DNA of 64,000 nt, taken from contig CAWBOY010000004.1 of assembly GCA_963790585.1 (NCBI GenBank), positions 1 through 64,000 of the forward strand. The letters run 5' to 3'. The number at the start of each line of letters is the position of its first letter. The first letter of the stretch is position 1. The notes under the pieces are model-generated. The model did not search any database. It worked only from the letters and a program-made list of their open reading frames with translations, and was not told the DNA's origin. Made by a program: the position numbers and the translations under genes. Shown in pieces: positions 1-7,639 of this stretch. The stretch is from CAWBOY01 sp963790585 (GTDB lineage: Bacteria > Planctomycetota > Planctomycetia > Gemmatales > Gemmataceae).

Positions 1-7
1 TCGCGTT

Positions 8-45
8 TTGAAGTGAGGCCATTTTCGCGGCTTGAGATGAGGCCA
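8..45. repeat. IS21-type terminal direct repeats
   Basis: TTGAAGTGAGGCCA at 8-21 and TTGAGATGAGGCCA at 32-45 differ only by an AG/GA swap. They lie just outside the 3' end of istB and probably bind the IstA transposase. The window start may cut off further copies. Confidence 0.5.
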
Positions 46-101
46 ACAGGAGTTGCCCGGCGAAGCGGGGTGAGCGTGGCGAGGTCCTATCCTTGGCGCG
101 G

Positions 102-914
102 TTACTTGGCGGACGGCTCTTCGGGGCCGCGATGAACACGATAGGATTTGCCCTTCAATTTCACGATGGTTGCGCCGTCCACGACGCGATCCAACAACGC
201 CATCGCCAGGGGAGCATCGCCCAGGTATTCGGCCCAGGACTCGAAGTCGATGTTGGTCACCAGCGCCGTGCTGACCCGTTGGCTCCGCGCGTCGATGATC
301 TTGTACCACAAGCTGGCGGCCTGCGGACACAGGCTGCGTTCAATGCGGTCCAGACCAAATTCGTCGATGATTAACAACTCGAAGCGGGCATAGAAGCGTA
401 CACGGTCGTGGATCGTTTGGTCGGCCAAGGCCGCAGTCAGATCTTCCAGGAGAGCACCGCTGGTCGTGTAAAAGACGCGATAGCCCTGCACGCAAGCGGC
501 CTGACCGATGTTCTGAATCAGCCGACTTTTTCCCAAGCCGGATTGGCCGACGAACACCAGGTTCTGACAGCGGCGGACGAAGTCACAGCCAACCAAGGTT
601 TCAAGTTGCGTCCGTGGGAGCGACGGGTTGAAGCTCCAATCGAAGTCGCTCAGTGGTTTCAGTTCGCGGAAGTGGGCATCCTTGATGCGTCGTTCGATGC
701 TACGTTGGCGACGCAAGCCCGCCTGGTCGGTGAGCAAACGGTACAGGAACTCCAGATGCGAGCGGCCGCTTTGCTCGGCGTCGAGTACGACGGCATCGAG
801 CTGTTCGGCAGTCATGGGGATGCGCAGCGTGGCGAAGTCGGCGAGGATCTGCTCACGCAGAGGTGGCGTCGGTGTTGGTTTCGCTGAACGGTTTTTCTTG
901 GGACGAGGCGTCAT
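102..914 (-). CDS. istB: IS21-family helper ATPase IstB
   Basis: AAA+ ATPase that loads or activates the IstA transposase on target DNA. About 270 residues with start at the ATG of MTPRPKKN, inside the end of istA (62-bp overlap). The open frame extends further upstream to 1130, but that stretch is low-complexity shadow of istA. Seen: IstB-type N-terminal region (MTAEQLDAV, SGRSHLEFLYRLL), Walker A VGQSGLGKSRL, Walker B LLIIDEFGLD, and the C-terminal LLDRVVDGATIVKLKGKSYR that ends most IstB proteins. Walker A reads GLGKS rather than the usual GTGKT. The frame is intact. Confidence 0.93.
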   Translation of the reverse strand: MTPRPKKNRSAKPTPTPPLREQILADFATLRIPMTAEQLDAVVLDAEQSGRSHLEFLYRLLTDQAGLRRQRSIERRIKDAHFRELKPLSDFDWSFNPSLPRTQLETLVGCDFVRRCQNLVFVGQSGLGKSRLIQNIGQAACVQGYRVFYTTSGALLEDLTAALADQTIHDRVRFYARFELLIIDEFGLDRIERSLCPQAASLWYKIIDARSQRVSTALVTNIDFESWAEYLGDAPLAMALLDRVVDGATIVKLKGKSYRVHRGPEEPSAK

Positions 915-2415
915 TGGCGGCTTCCTCAGGCAAGAGCAAATGCTGATAGTCGCTGGTTGGCCGTGGACCGACCGCGTCGGCACGCAACAACGGGTCCAGC
1001 GTGTCACGATGCAGATCGGCCAGTTCCTCCAGGAGCGGCTTGGGCTTGGCGGTCGCGGCAAGGATGCGTCGGATTGCCGCCAAGGAGTAGGCGCCGAAGC
1101 GGACGGCACGCTCGAAGGCGGCCTGTACATCTTTGCGTTGGTAGTGGGCTACCACTGCCAACAGTTGCTGGGCCTGTAGTTTGCCCTGGACTTGCTTGGC
1201 GAGCAAGCCGTCGAGGAACTGTACGGCCACCGGCCCCAGTTCCGTGAAGCGTTGCCGTAACAGCAGTTCACGCTGGCCGGGGTCGTCGGCGGGATGATGG
1301 GTCTTGTTCGACTGGCGAACGCCCGTGTGGGAGCTGGCCACGAGAAGGTGGCGTGCGATCTCCTCCAGACCGATCGAGTAGATGACGACTTCACTCTCGG
1401 TGACGCGTACAGGTAGCACCTGGCCGATGTACGTCCACGGCACGGAGTACAGGTTGAGCCGATGGGTGACGTAGCCCTCGACGCTCACGTGGCGATAGAT
1501 GACCTGGGCGGTGTCGAAGTCACAGGTCGGCAGCGTCAGCAAGTGTGGTTGTTCGTGTTGGTGACGCTGGAGTGGCGTCTCCTTGAAGTCGCGTAGGACA
1601 CGGATGTCGGCGACGTTGTGCAGCCACCAGGTGGTCACCTCGTTGAGATGCTCGAGGGTGTCGAAGGTGCGACCATTGAGCAAACTGCTTTCGACGTGGA
1701 ACATCTTTCGCTCGACTTTACCCTTGGTTTGCGGTCGGCGCACGCGGCAGGCTTGTGGCCGGAAGCCGTAATGCGTGGCGAAGGCCAGGAACTTGGGGTT
1801 GTAGATAACGCCATCGGCGTCATGACGCAGCACCACGGCTTTGAAGTTGTCATACAGGCAGACCCGCGCGACGCCGCCAAGATGGTGGAAGGCATGTACG
1901 TGTTCTCGCAAGGTCGTTGTTAGATCCATCGATTCCACGAAGCGTAGATACTGCCGGCGGGAGTAGCCGAGCAAATAGCTGAAGAGGTACACACGCCGGC
2001 GGCCTTCACGTGTAAAGTCGATGTCATAGACGCCGTAGTCCATTTGGGCTTGGATCCCTGGCCCGGTCTCGAAGCGCGGCACGGGTGGCCGCGCGGCGCG
2101 TGGCCGCAACAATCCCAGGCGCTGACGTACGACGGTGTACTGGCCAGTGAAACCGCGTGCTTGCAACTCTTCCAAGGCGCGCATGGTGGTGAGATTCGGG
2201 TACTTGGCAAGCAACTCCTTCAAGAGCGGCTCGAAGGGATCAATGATGCTGTGGCGTGGACGGGGCCGGGCGACCCGTCCGTCCCGCTGAGCTTGCACCT
2301 GTGCCAACGCGCGTGTCACGGCGCCACGCGACAGGCCCAATTCTTCCGCGATGGCACGCAACGACATCCCACTCTGACGCCGTTGCACGATCTCCAGACG
2401 CAACGCCTCATTCAT
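853..2415 (-). CDS. istA: IS21-family transposase IstA
   Basis: DDE transposase of 520 residues. An N-terminal helix-turn-helix (MSLRAIAEELGLSRGAVTRAL, about residues 18-38) is followed by a linker and the integrase-like catalytic core: first Asp in IQAQMDYGVYD, second Asp in LYDNFKAVV, Glu in QTKGKVERKMFHVE. The C-terminal part holds the usual beta-rich region (VSVEGYVTHRLNLYSVP). Start ATG at 2413-2415 overlaps the stop of the upstream ParB-like gene as ATGA, which implies translational coupling. Length is typical for IstA and the frame is intact. Confidence 0.94.
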   Translation of the reverse strand: MNEALRLEIVQRRQSGMSLRAIAEELGLSRGAVTRALAQVQAQRDGRVARPRPRHSIIDPFEPLLKELLAKYPNLTTMRALEELQARGFTGQYTVVRQRLGLLRPRAARPPVPRFETGPGIQAQMDYGVYDIDFTREGRRRVYLFSYLLGYSRRQYLRFVESMDLTTTLREHVHAFHHLGGVARVCLYDNFKAVVLRHDADGVIYNPKFLAFATHYGFRPQACRVRRPQTKGKVERKMFHVESSLLNGRTFDTLEHLNEVTTWWLHNVADIRVLRDFKETPLQRHQHEQPHLLTLPTCDFDTAQVIYRHVSVEGYVTHRLNLYSVPWTYIGQVLPVRVTESEVVIYSIGLEEIARHLLVASSHTGVRQSNKTHHPADDPGQRELLLRQRFTELGPVAVQFLDGLLAKQVQGKLQAQQLLAVVAHYQRKDVQAAFERAVRFGAYSLAAIRRILAATAKPKPLLEELADLHRDTLDPLLRADAVGPRPTSDYQHLLLPEEAANDASSQEKPFSETNTDATSA

Positions 2416-3326
2416 GGCAGCCTCATACGCTTGAGGTCCGGTCCCAACACCAACTCCGCTACCACATGGGACTGATCGCCGACACGCGCCAATATCGGCT
2501 GGAGGATCTCACGATCCTGCGTTCGCAACTCAAGCACGTTCGGCGTCCGAAGCCAATTCTCCAGACGAGTCAGTGTTTCCAAAGCCTGTCTCAAATGCTT
2601 CGCCAGCCAGTTCCCGGCTCCACTCAGACGTGGATCCCGCAATGCCGTCGGCATACCGTTTACCTGAGCCAACGCCTCACGAGGCTTCGCCAGCACGAAC
2701 GCCGCCTGCTCGTCACTGGCACCTTGCAACAACTCGATCACGCCGCTCACTTCCTGAGCCGTCAACGTCTCCCGGCGCGTCAACTCCAACAATGCTTCCT
2801 GGTTGCCCACGGGCAACCGCGTCAATTGACGGGCCAACGACGGACCCACTAATCCCAAACGCAAATCCTCTTTCACCGCCACACTCAACCGCTCCAACAA
2901 CGCCAGGCGGCGACACACCCAACTCTTGTGTCGGCCCAACAAGTGGGCCGCTTCCACCTGCGTCATCCCATCGTCACGTACCAACCCCTGGACAACCCAG
3001 GCCTCCTCCAACTCCCGTACCGGACCCTGACCACGGTTCAACCCCAGAATCGCCGCCTTTGCCGTCGGCTCATCCACCTCCAATACTCGTACGCTCAAAC
3101 TCCTTAACCCACCTACCTGGCGTGCCGCCGCATAACGCTTGAAGCCGTCGAGGAGTTCCAATTTTTGCTCACGCATACACACCACCACCGGTGACAACTG
3201 CCCCCAACGACGCAGCGATCCCGCCATTGCTTCCTCCGCCTCCAAATCGGTCAGGCGATAACGCCGATAGTGCTGGCCCAGGTCGGCAAGCATCACCGGT
3301 CGTGAGATACCGTCGTTCCAAGCCAT
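2412..3326 (-). CDS. ParB/Sulfiredoxin-like nuclease-domain protein carried with IS21
   Basis: About 304 residues if the start is the ATG of MAWNDGIS, which has GGAGG eight bases upstream; a longer start (3389) lacks a ribosome site. The N-terminal third has the ParB-N pattern (LQHYRRYRL-like segment, SLRRWGQLSPVVV, LELLDGFKRYAAAR). A central helix-turn-helix follows (MTQVEAAHLLGRHKSWVCRRLALLERL), as in chromosome-partition ParB. The gene is coupled to istA by a 4-bp overlap, so it probably belongs to the transposon: a DNA-binding targeting or regulatory factor rather than a chromosome-partition protein. No ParA is present. Function is inference; the domain assignment is from visible motifs. 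Confidence 0.8.
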   Translation of the reverse strand: MAWNDGISRPVMLADLGQHYRRYRLTDLEAEEAMAGSLRRWGQLSPVVVCMREQKLELLDGFKRYAAARQVGGLRSLSVRVLEVDEPTAKAAILGLNRGQGPVRELEEAWVVQGLVRDDGMTQVEAAHLLGRHKSWVCRRLALLERLSVAVKEDLRLGLVGPSLARQLTRLPVGNQEALLELTRRETLTAQEVSGVIELLQGASDEQAAFVLAKPREALAQVNGMPTALRDPRLSGAGNWLAKHLRQALETLTRLENWLRTPNVLELRTQDREILQPILARVGDQSHVVAELVLGPDLKRMRLP

Positions 3327-3481
3327 GTACGTACCCTCCACCAAACCTCCCTCTTTCCTCCATTCGAAGAAAGGAAACGGGGGACGCAAAATCGCTCTCG
3401 CGACCGCCCGCTCCTCTCTCCGGTTTGGGGTGGAGGCACTTTATCCTGGCTGCTCGCTCAAAAATATCTGCAAAGACTTGG

Positions 3482-4032
3482 TCACGACGTATCTGGAGGC
3501 CGCACACGCTCGGTCACACGTTCCGAACGCCAGCGCCGACGCCGCGACCGATAGCGCGCCTCACGATCCAACACGCGACGTAACGCCAGTCGGCAGGCCA
3601 AACTACAGAATCGCTTGCACGATTGTTCATCGGCGATCGGGAAAAGCTCATAACAACCCGGTCGATCGCAGGGCCGCCTGGCAAAATCATCGCACGCAGA
3701 CCCTGGCGCTGGCCCTCGCGCGGCAAAGCTTCGTCAGCTGACTCGGTTCGCTGTTGCTGACGCTGTCGCTCGCGATACCGCCGGCTCTGTTCCCGCCGCC
3801 GCTCTTGGCCTCGCTCGGTGGACCGATAACGCTGGCTCGCCTGCCAGCGCCGCCACCGTTGGGCGGCACGGCGACAGGCCGCGCTGCAACAGCGCGCCTG
3901 AGGACTGCGCCGGCGTGAAGCGTCGCTCACAACCCTTGAGCAAACAACGCCGCGTTCGACGAAGACATGGTGCCTCTGGCCGTTGGCCACAGAAATGCTG
4001 AAATGAGGGTGGGCCCAAGGGAGGTCTTGCTC
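3482..4032 (-). pseudogene. Cys-rich putative zinc-binding protein, multiply frameshifted
   Basis: Three reading frames carry consecutive pieces of one protein: HFSISVANGQRHHVFVERG, then RRCLLKGCERRF, then QARCCSAACRRAAQRWRRWQASQRYR plus a charged linker (QSRRYRERQRQQQ), and finally RPCDRPGCYELF, CKRFCSLACRLALRRVLDREARYR, ending in DTS before the stop at 3482-3484. The paired Cys clusters (C..GC, CCSAAC, CD..GC, CSLAC) suggest two zinc-ribbon-like knuckles. It sits directly upstream of the ParB-like gene in the same direction and looks like the first gene of the IS21 module. At least two frame changes are needed, by decay or sequencing error. The 5' end is uncertain. Confidence 0.5.
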
Positions 4033-4726
4033 CCGCCGGTCAAGTCTCGGGGCCAGGTTGGCGCCTGGCTCCGAGGCGTTTTGGCGCCGAGTGGCGCTGG
4101 GAAGTGCTTCAAGCCTATCACAAAATCCCAACCAAAGAACCACGCCGCGTGCTGGCCCGGGACAGTGCACGCCTATGGCCCTCTACGAAAGCGCGCGGCC
4201 TGGCCCGCGATCCTGCCTGCGCGCCCTGGCCCGGGCCACCGCGCAATTTTGGCCCCATGCTAAAACGCTGCTGACACTGAATAACTCAATGTAGCTGCCT
4301 ACTTGGGGCTGGACAAAAACGCTGTCTGCTTCGGCAAAAAGCGGTGACTGGATTTGAACCGCACAAATGATTGCCTGAACAGGGCTTGAGCAATTCTGAA
4401 ACACGCACGTCACAATTGAGCGGACTCGTTTGAACCTCAAAACTTTCGCGAAACAAGCCAATTTCGCAAAAGGTCAGAAATTAAATCGGGGCGATTGGAT
4501 TTGAACTGCAGTCAGCGGACGTCATTTTCAACCGATTCTCCACTCACCTTACCTGGCTTTGCATGCTCCGGTCCGCCCCGCCGACGCATCGAGCAGGTGT
4601 TTGGCTACGTCGGTCGATGCAACCAGGGCGTGCAAAACCAGGTACGGCGCTCGTCGAGGCTACAAGACGGCAATAAAATCATTGCAACCGTTCACCCAAC
4701 TCGGTAGGAGAGAAACATAGTGAGCC
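4033..4726. other. intergenic, no gene recognised; two tRNA-tail-like sequences
   Basis: No supported gene is visible in about 690 bases. Two stretches read on the minus strand as tRNA T-loop-like tails: TTCAAATCC at 4351-4360 (flanked by GCGGTGAC/GCAC) and again at about 4496-4506. Neither folds into a complete cloverleaf. The stretch probably contains the undetected left end of the IS21-type element. Confidence 0.5.
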
Positions 4727-5401
4727 TTGCGCAAGCTGCTGAACCAAGTACGGAACCCGACAGGCTGGTTCGGCAGATGGAATCTGTGGGGGATGAACCG
4801 TCGGCATTCCAAATTGACGGACTGGGGACTTGAGCACGTCATGATCGGCAGCGAGGATACGATTCTTGACATTGGCTGCGGAGGAGGCATGACCATTCAC
4901 AAACTGGCCGCTGCCGGCACGAATCGCAAAGTGTATGGTGTCGATTACTCGGAGACTAGTGTGGCTTCAGCCCGGAAGACAAACCACCTGGGGATCAAGG
5001 AGGGGCACGTAGAAATCCTACACGGTTCCGTGTCGCGCCTGCCGTTCCCAGACCAGATGTTTGATCTTGCCACGGCGGTGGAAACTCATTTCTACTGGCC
5101 CGACTTGCCAGCCGACATGCGCGAGGTCTTACGCGTCTTGAGGCCTGGCGGAGCGCTGGTCATCATCGCGGAAGTCTACAAAGGCGGGAAATTCGACCGG
5201 CGGGTTAAGCGATTTTCCGACGCGATGCAACAAATGGGATTTTCGTATGCGAATCTAAGCGTGGATGACCATCGCGATCTCCTATCGAAAGCCGGCTTTG
5301 CGGATGTTCAAGTATTCGAGGAATACGACAAAGGTTGGATATGTGGCATAGGCAAGAACCCTTCGCCGTCGGCTGAGACCGAGGCAGTTAGCAACTCGTA
5401 G
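4727..5401 (+). CDS. class I SAM-dependent methyltransferase
   Basis: About 224 residues. Seen: motif I LDIGCGGGMTIHKLA (residues 47-61), acidic end of strand 2 (VYGVDYSE), LPFPDQMFDLATAVET as motifs II/III and LRVLRPGGALVII, the standard Methyltransf_11 pattern. The N-terminal segment (LNQVRNPTGWFGRW, MNRRHSKLTDWGL) resembles a subgroup of small-molecule methyltransferases; the substrate cannot be named. The frame opens with TTG at 4727 right after an in-frame TGA. GGAG at 4707-4710 is better spaced for a GTG at 4720 in another frame, so either TTG is used or one base has been lost near the start. Confidence 0.85.
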   Translation: MRKLLNQVRNPTGWFGRWNLWGMNRRHSKLTDWGLEHVMIGSEDTILDIGCGGGMTIHKLAAAGTNRKVYGVDYSETSVASARKTNHLGIKEGHVEILHGSVSRLPFPDQMFDLATAVETHFYWPDLPADMREVLRVLRPGGALVIIAEVYKGGKFDRRVKRFSDAMQQMGFSYANLSVDDHRDLLSKAGFADVQVFEEYDKGWICGIGKNPSPSAETEAVSNS

Positions 5402-5589
5402 ATGTCACAACGAATCAGCAGCTGCGAGGGTCCAGGCGGCAAGAAGGATGGCATAGTGGATCGCCTGTTTTGCATGGCATCCATGGTGCCACAGAAAGAC
5501 CGGCGATGCCCCCTTGCGCGGCTTTGCAATTCCAGGCGTCGATAGAGGCGCTGGGGCGCAGCCGGGCGGGCAGCGGTTTGGGGGGGTAT

Positions 5590-6180
5590 TCAACTGAAAC
5601 ATTGTGCCCCGTCCCCGGCTAGCGGCGGTTGGACGGTGGTGCTTTTGCGTTCTTTGTCGACCAGTAGTTTTCCCGCGACCGCAAATTTCAGGAGGACAAT
5701 GCCTGTATACCACGTGCCGATGCTGAAGCTGCTTGACAGGTACATGGCGATGATTGTGCCGCCCCCAAGCAGGAATGCCGCCAATATTGCGAACATCCGC
5801 ATGCCGTACAGAAATACGAAGGGCAGATAGTGTGCCCCTAGCAGGATCATCAATGCAGGATAGAACAAGTTCAGGTTAAATCGGCTTACCGGCAACAGCA
5901 GCGGCATGGAAAACGGCAGAACGAAGGCTACCTGCATGCCCAATTGGGGCAGCGAGTTCCCTTCACCGAGCTTTGATCGGGTGCCGACGGTGCGAACCAG
6001 GAACTCGGTGAGCGGAAAGATGAAAAAGCCGCCAACCACCAAGACGAAGATCGCCGTCTCCGGGCTACCCCAGGAAGCGAAGCCAGCCGATACGAGCCAG
6101 ATCAGGCCGGAGACTGTTTGGCCGTAGAGCCCGCCAGAAAAACGGAACCGATTTTCACGCTGCGCATCAACAATATTCAT
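5590..6180 (-). CDS. multi-pass membrane protein (DUF7010-like)
   Basis: 196 residues with about five hydrophobic segments: GQTVSGLIWLVSAGFASWG, TAIFVLVVGGFFIFPL, MQVAFVLPFSMPLLLPV, YPALMILLGAHYLPFVFL and MFAILAAFLLGGGTIIAMYL. The N terminus (MNIVDAQRENRFRFSGG) is the hydrophilic start usual for this small family of uncharacterised inner-membrane proteins. Start is the ATG at 6178-6180; the ribosome site is weak. It is convergent with the upstream methyltransferase gene. No function is known. Confidence 0.7.
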   Translation of the reverse strand: MNIVDAQRENRFRFSGGLYGQTVSGLIWLVSAGFASWGSPETAIFVLVVGGFFIFPLTEFLVRTVGTRSKLGEGNSLPQLGMQVAFVLPFSMPLLLPVSRFNLNLFYPALMILLGAHYLPFVFLYGMRMFAILAAFLLGGGTIIAMYLSSSFSIGTWYTGIVLLKFAVAGKLLVDKERKSTTVQPPLAGDGAQCFS

Positions 6181-6393
6181 TTGTGGTTCTTTTACAGCTT
6201 TTCAAGAGGGTCGGCTCAATGACGACTCGGCTTCCTGTAACTTCTCAAGGTGTATTCGCATTGCAGGCGCTAGTATTTGGGATCGCCATCTCGCAACCGC
6301 CGTTTGAACCGCAGGAAGATCAATCAGAAAAACAGGTTGCGACGATTGCCGAAATTAACCCTGCCGGATATTCGATTGAACTCAACTAGCCTA

Positions 6394-7542
6394 TTACCCT
6401 GGCACGGTAGTTGCTCACTAATCTAGAATTACAAGTACCTCAGCCCGAGCTTCGAGGTGTTACTATGTCTATTACTCTTCCCGATGCCCGCCATCTCTCG
6501 GACGATTCGTTGGAGACCTTGCGTTTGCGTGCCTTGCATGGCTTGGAGCTTGGCTATTCCGAAACCGATCTCGCCGAACTCCTCGGCGTCCGCCGCGAAA
6601 CCATCTCCCGCTGGAATACCGCCTATTACGCCGAAGGCTTGGACGCCCTGCCCGGCGGGCGCACCGGCCGGCCTTTGGGCTCGGGCCGTATGCTCTCCGA
6701 GGCCCAAGCTCAAACCATTCGCGACCAGATCGACTACTTCTCGCCCCAGCAAGTGGGCCTGAAACACGCCCTGTGGACACGCCAAGCCGTCGCCGACCTC
6801 ATCCGAAGAGATCTCGGCATCGAACTGGCCCTACGCACCGTGGGCAAGTATCTCCAACGCTGGGGCTACACCTCCAAAAAGCCCGCCCGCAAGTCGCGTC
6901 ACCAAGATCCCGATGAAGTCGAACAGTGGTTGCAGGATACCTATCCGGCCATCGAGGCCCAAGCCCAACGAGACAACGCGGAGATTTTGTGGGCGGATGA
7001 GGTTGGCGTGCAGGCCGACCACCATCCCGGTTCGGGTTATGCCCGCCGGGGCGAGCGTGCCACCATGGAGGTGCCGCAACCACATCTGAGGGTCAATCAG
7101 ATCTCGGCGATCAGCAATGAGGGCACGGTGCGTTTTATGACGTACAAGGGGTCGTTCACGGCGGAAGTCTTTCTCCAGTTCTTGACTCTCTTGATCAGTG
7201 GGGCGAAGCGGAAGATTCTGTTGATCGTGGACCAGTTGGGCTCCCACACCAAGGCGGAGGTACAGTCCTGGGTAGAGGCGCGTCAGGAGCAGATCGAGTT
7301 GTTTTACCTGCCGACGTATTCGCCGGAACTCAATCCGGTGGAAATATTTGAACAATGACATGAAGGGGAACATCAACAAGGCTGGCCTGCCGCCGGACAA
7401 GCCGACGTTGCAAGAGCGGTTGTTCGGATTCATGAGGAAGTTGAGCGGGATGCCTCGACATGTTATGAGTTATTTCCTTCATCCGCAGACCCAATATGCC
7501 GCTCCAATGGAATTAGGTTGATCTAATTTCGTGCCGGGGTAA
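6394..7542 (+). mobile_element. IS630-family insertion sequence with TA duplication
   Basis: The ends TTACCCTGGCACG (from 6394) and its inverted partner CGTGCCGGGGTAA (to 7542) match except for one base. Each is flanked by TA (6392-6393 and 7543-7544), the target used by IS630/Tc1-mariner elements. Size is 1149 bp with one transposase gene, whose frame is broken near its 3' end. Confidence 0.88.
6465..7521 (+). pseudogene. IS630-family transposase, frameshifted after the catalytic Glu
   Basis: The ATG at 6465 opens a helix-turn-helix domain (YSETDLAELLGVRRETISRW) and a winged second domain. The catalytic core follows: Asp in ILWADEVGVQ, Asp in LLIVDQLGSHT and Glu in SPELNPVE. Directly after it the frame runs into a stop at about 7356. 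Removing one A from the AAA at about 7336-7338 restores YLNNDMKGNINKAG and a normal C-terminal arm ending PMELG at 7519-7521. Total length is 3n+1, as expected for one extra base. Either a dead copy or a homopolymer error. Confidence 0.88.
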
Positions 7543-7631
7543 TAAACACCTCGGACCTGCTTCTCACAAGTGAAGGAAAGCCCTTCGACCTTTTTGCCGA
7601 AGGCCTTCTCCATAAAAATAGTCGGCGTGAC

Positions 7632-7639
7632 AGGATTTG
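7632..7639. repeat. IS66 target-site duplication, left copy
   Basis: AGGATTTG, repeated at 9161-9168 immediately outside the other end of the element. Eight bases is the characteristic duplication length of the IS66 family. Confidence 0.85.

Larger units (their letters stand above)
1..4032 (-). mobile_element. IS21-type element with accessory ParB-like and Cys-rich genes (right end near window start, left end not located)
   Basis: The minus strand carries, in transcription order, a broken Cys-rich gene, a ParB-like gene, istA and istB, joined by short overlaps (4 bp between the ParB-like gene and istA, 62 bp between istA and istB). Beyond the istB stop two direct repeats TTGAAGTGAGGCCA (8-21) and TTGAGATGAGGCCA (32-45) lie 24 bp apart, which is how IS21-family ends look (several transposase-binding repeats near each tip). 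The outer tip lies before base 1. No matching repeat was found on the far side around 4030-4720, so the left boundary is open and the end given here is only the limit of recognisable coding sequence. Confidence 0.55.

Noticed and set aside
853..1130. Upstream extension of istB to 1130
   Set aside because: The extension reads as Arg/Ser/Pro-rich shadow of istA and has no conserved IstB sequence; the ATG at 914 fits better.
4343..4370. tRNA gene on the minus strand
   Set aside because: Only a T-loop-like TTCAAATCC is present; no acceptor, D or anticodon arm can be paired around it.
6183..6389. 68-codon plus-strand open frame left of the IS630
   Set aside because: No family similarity and no good ribosome site.
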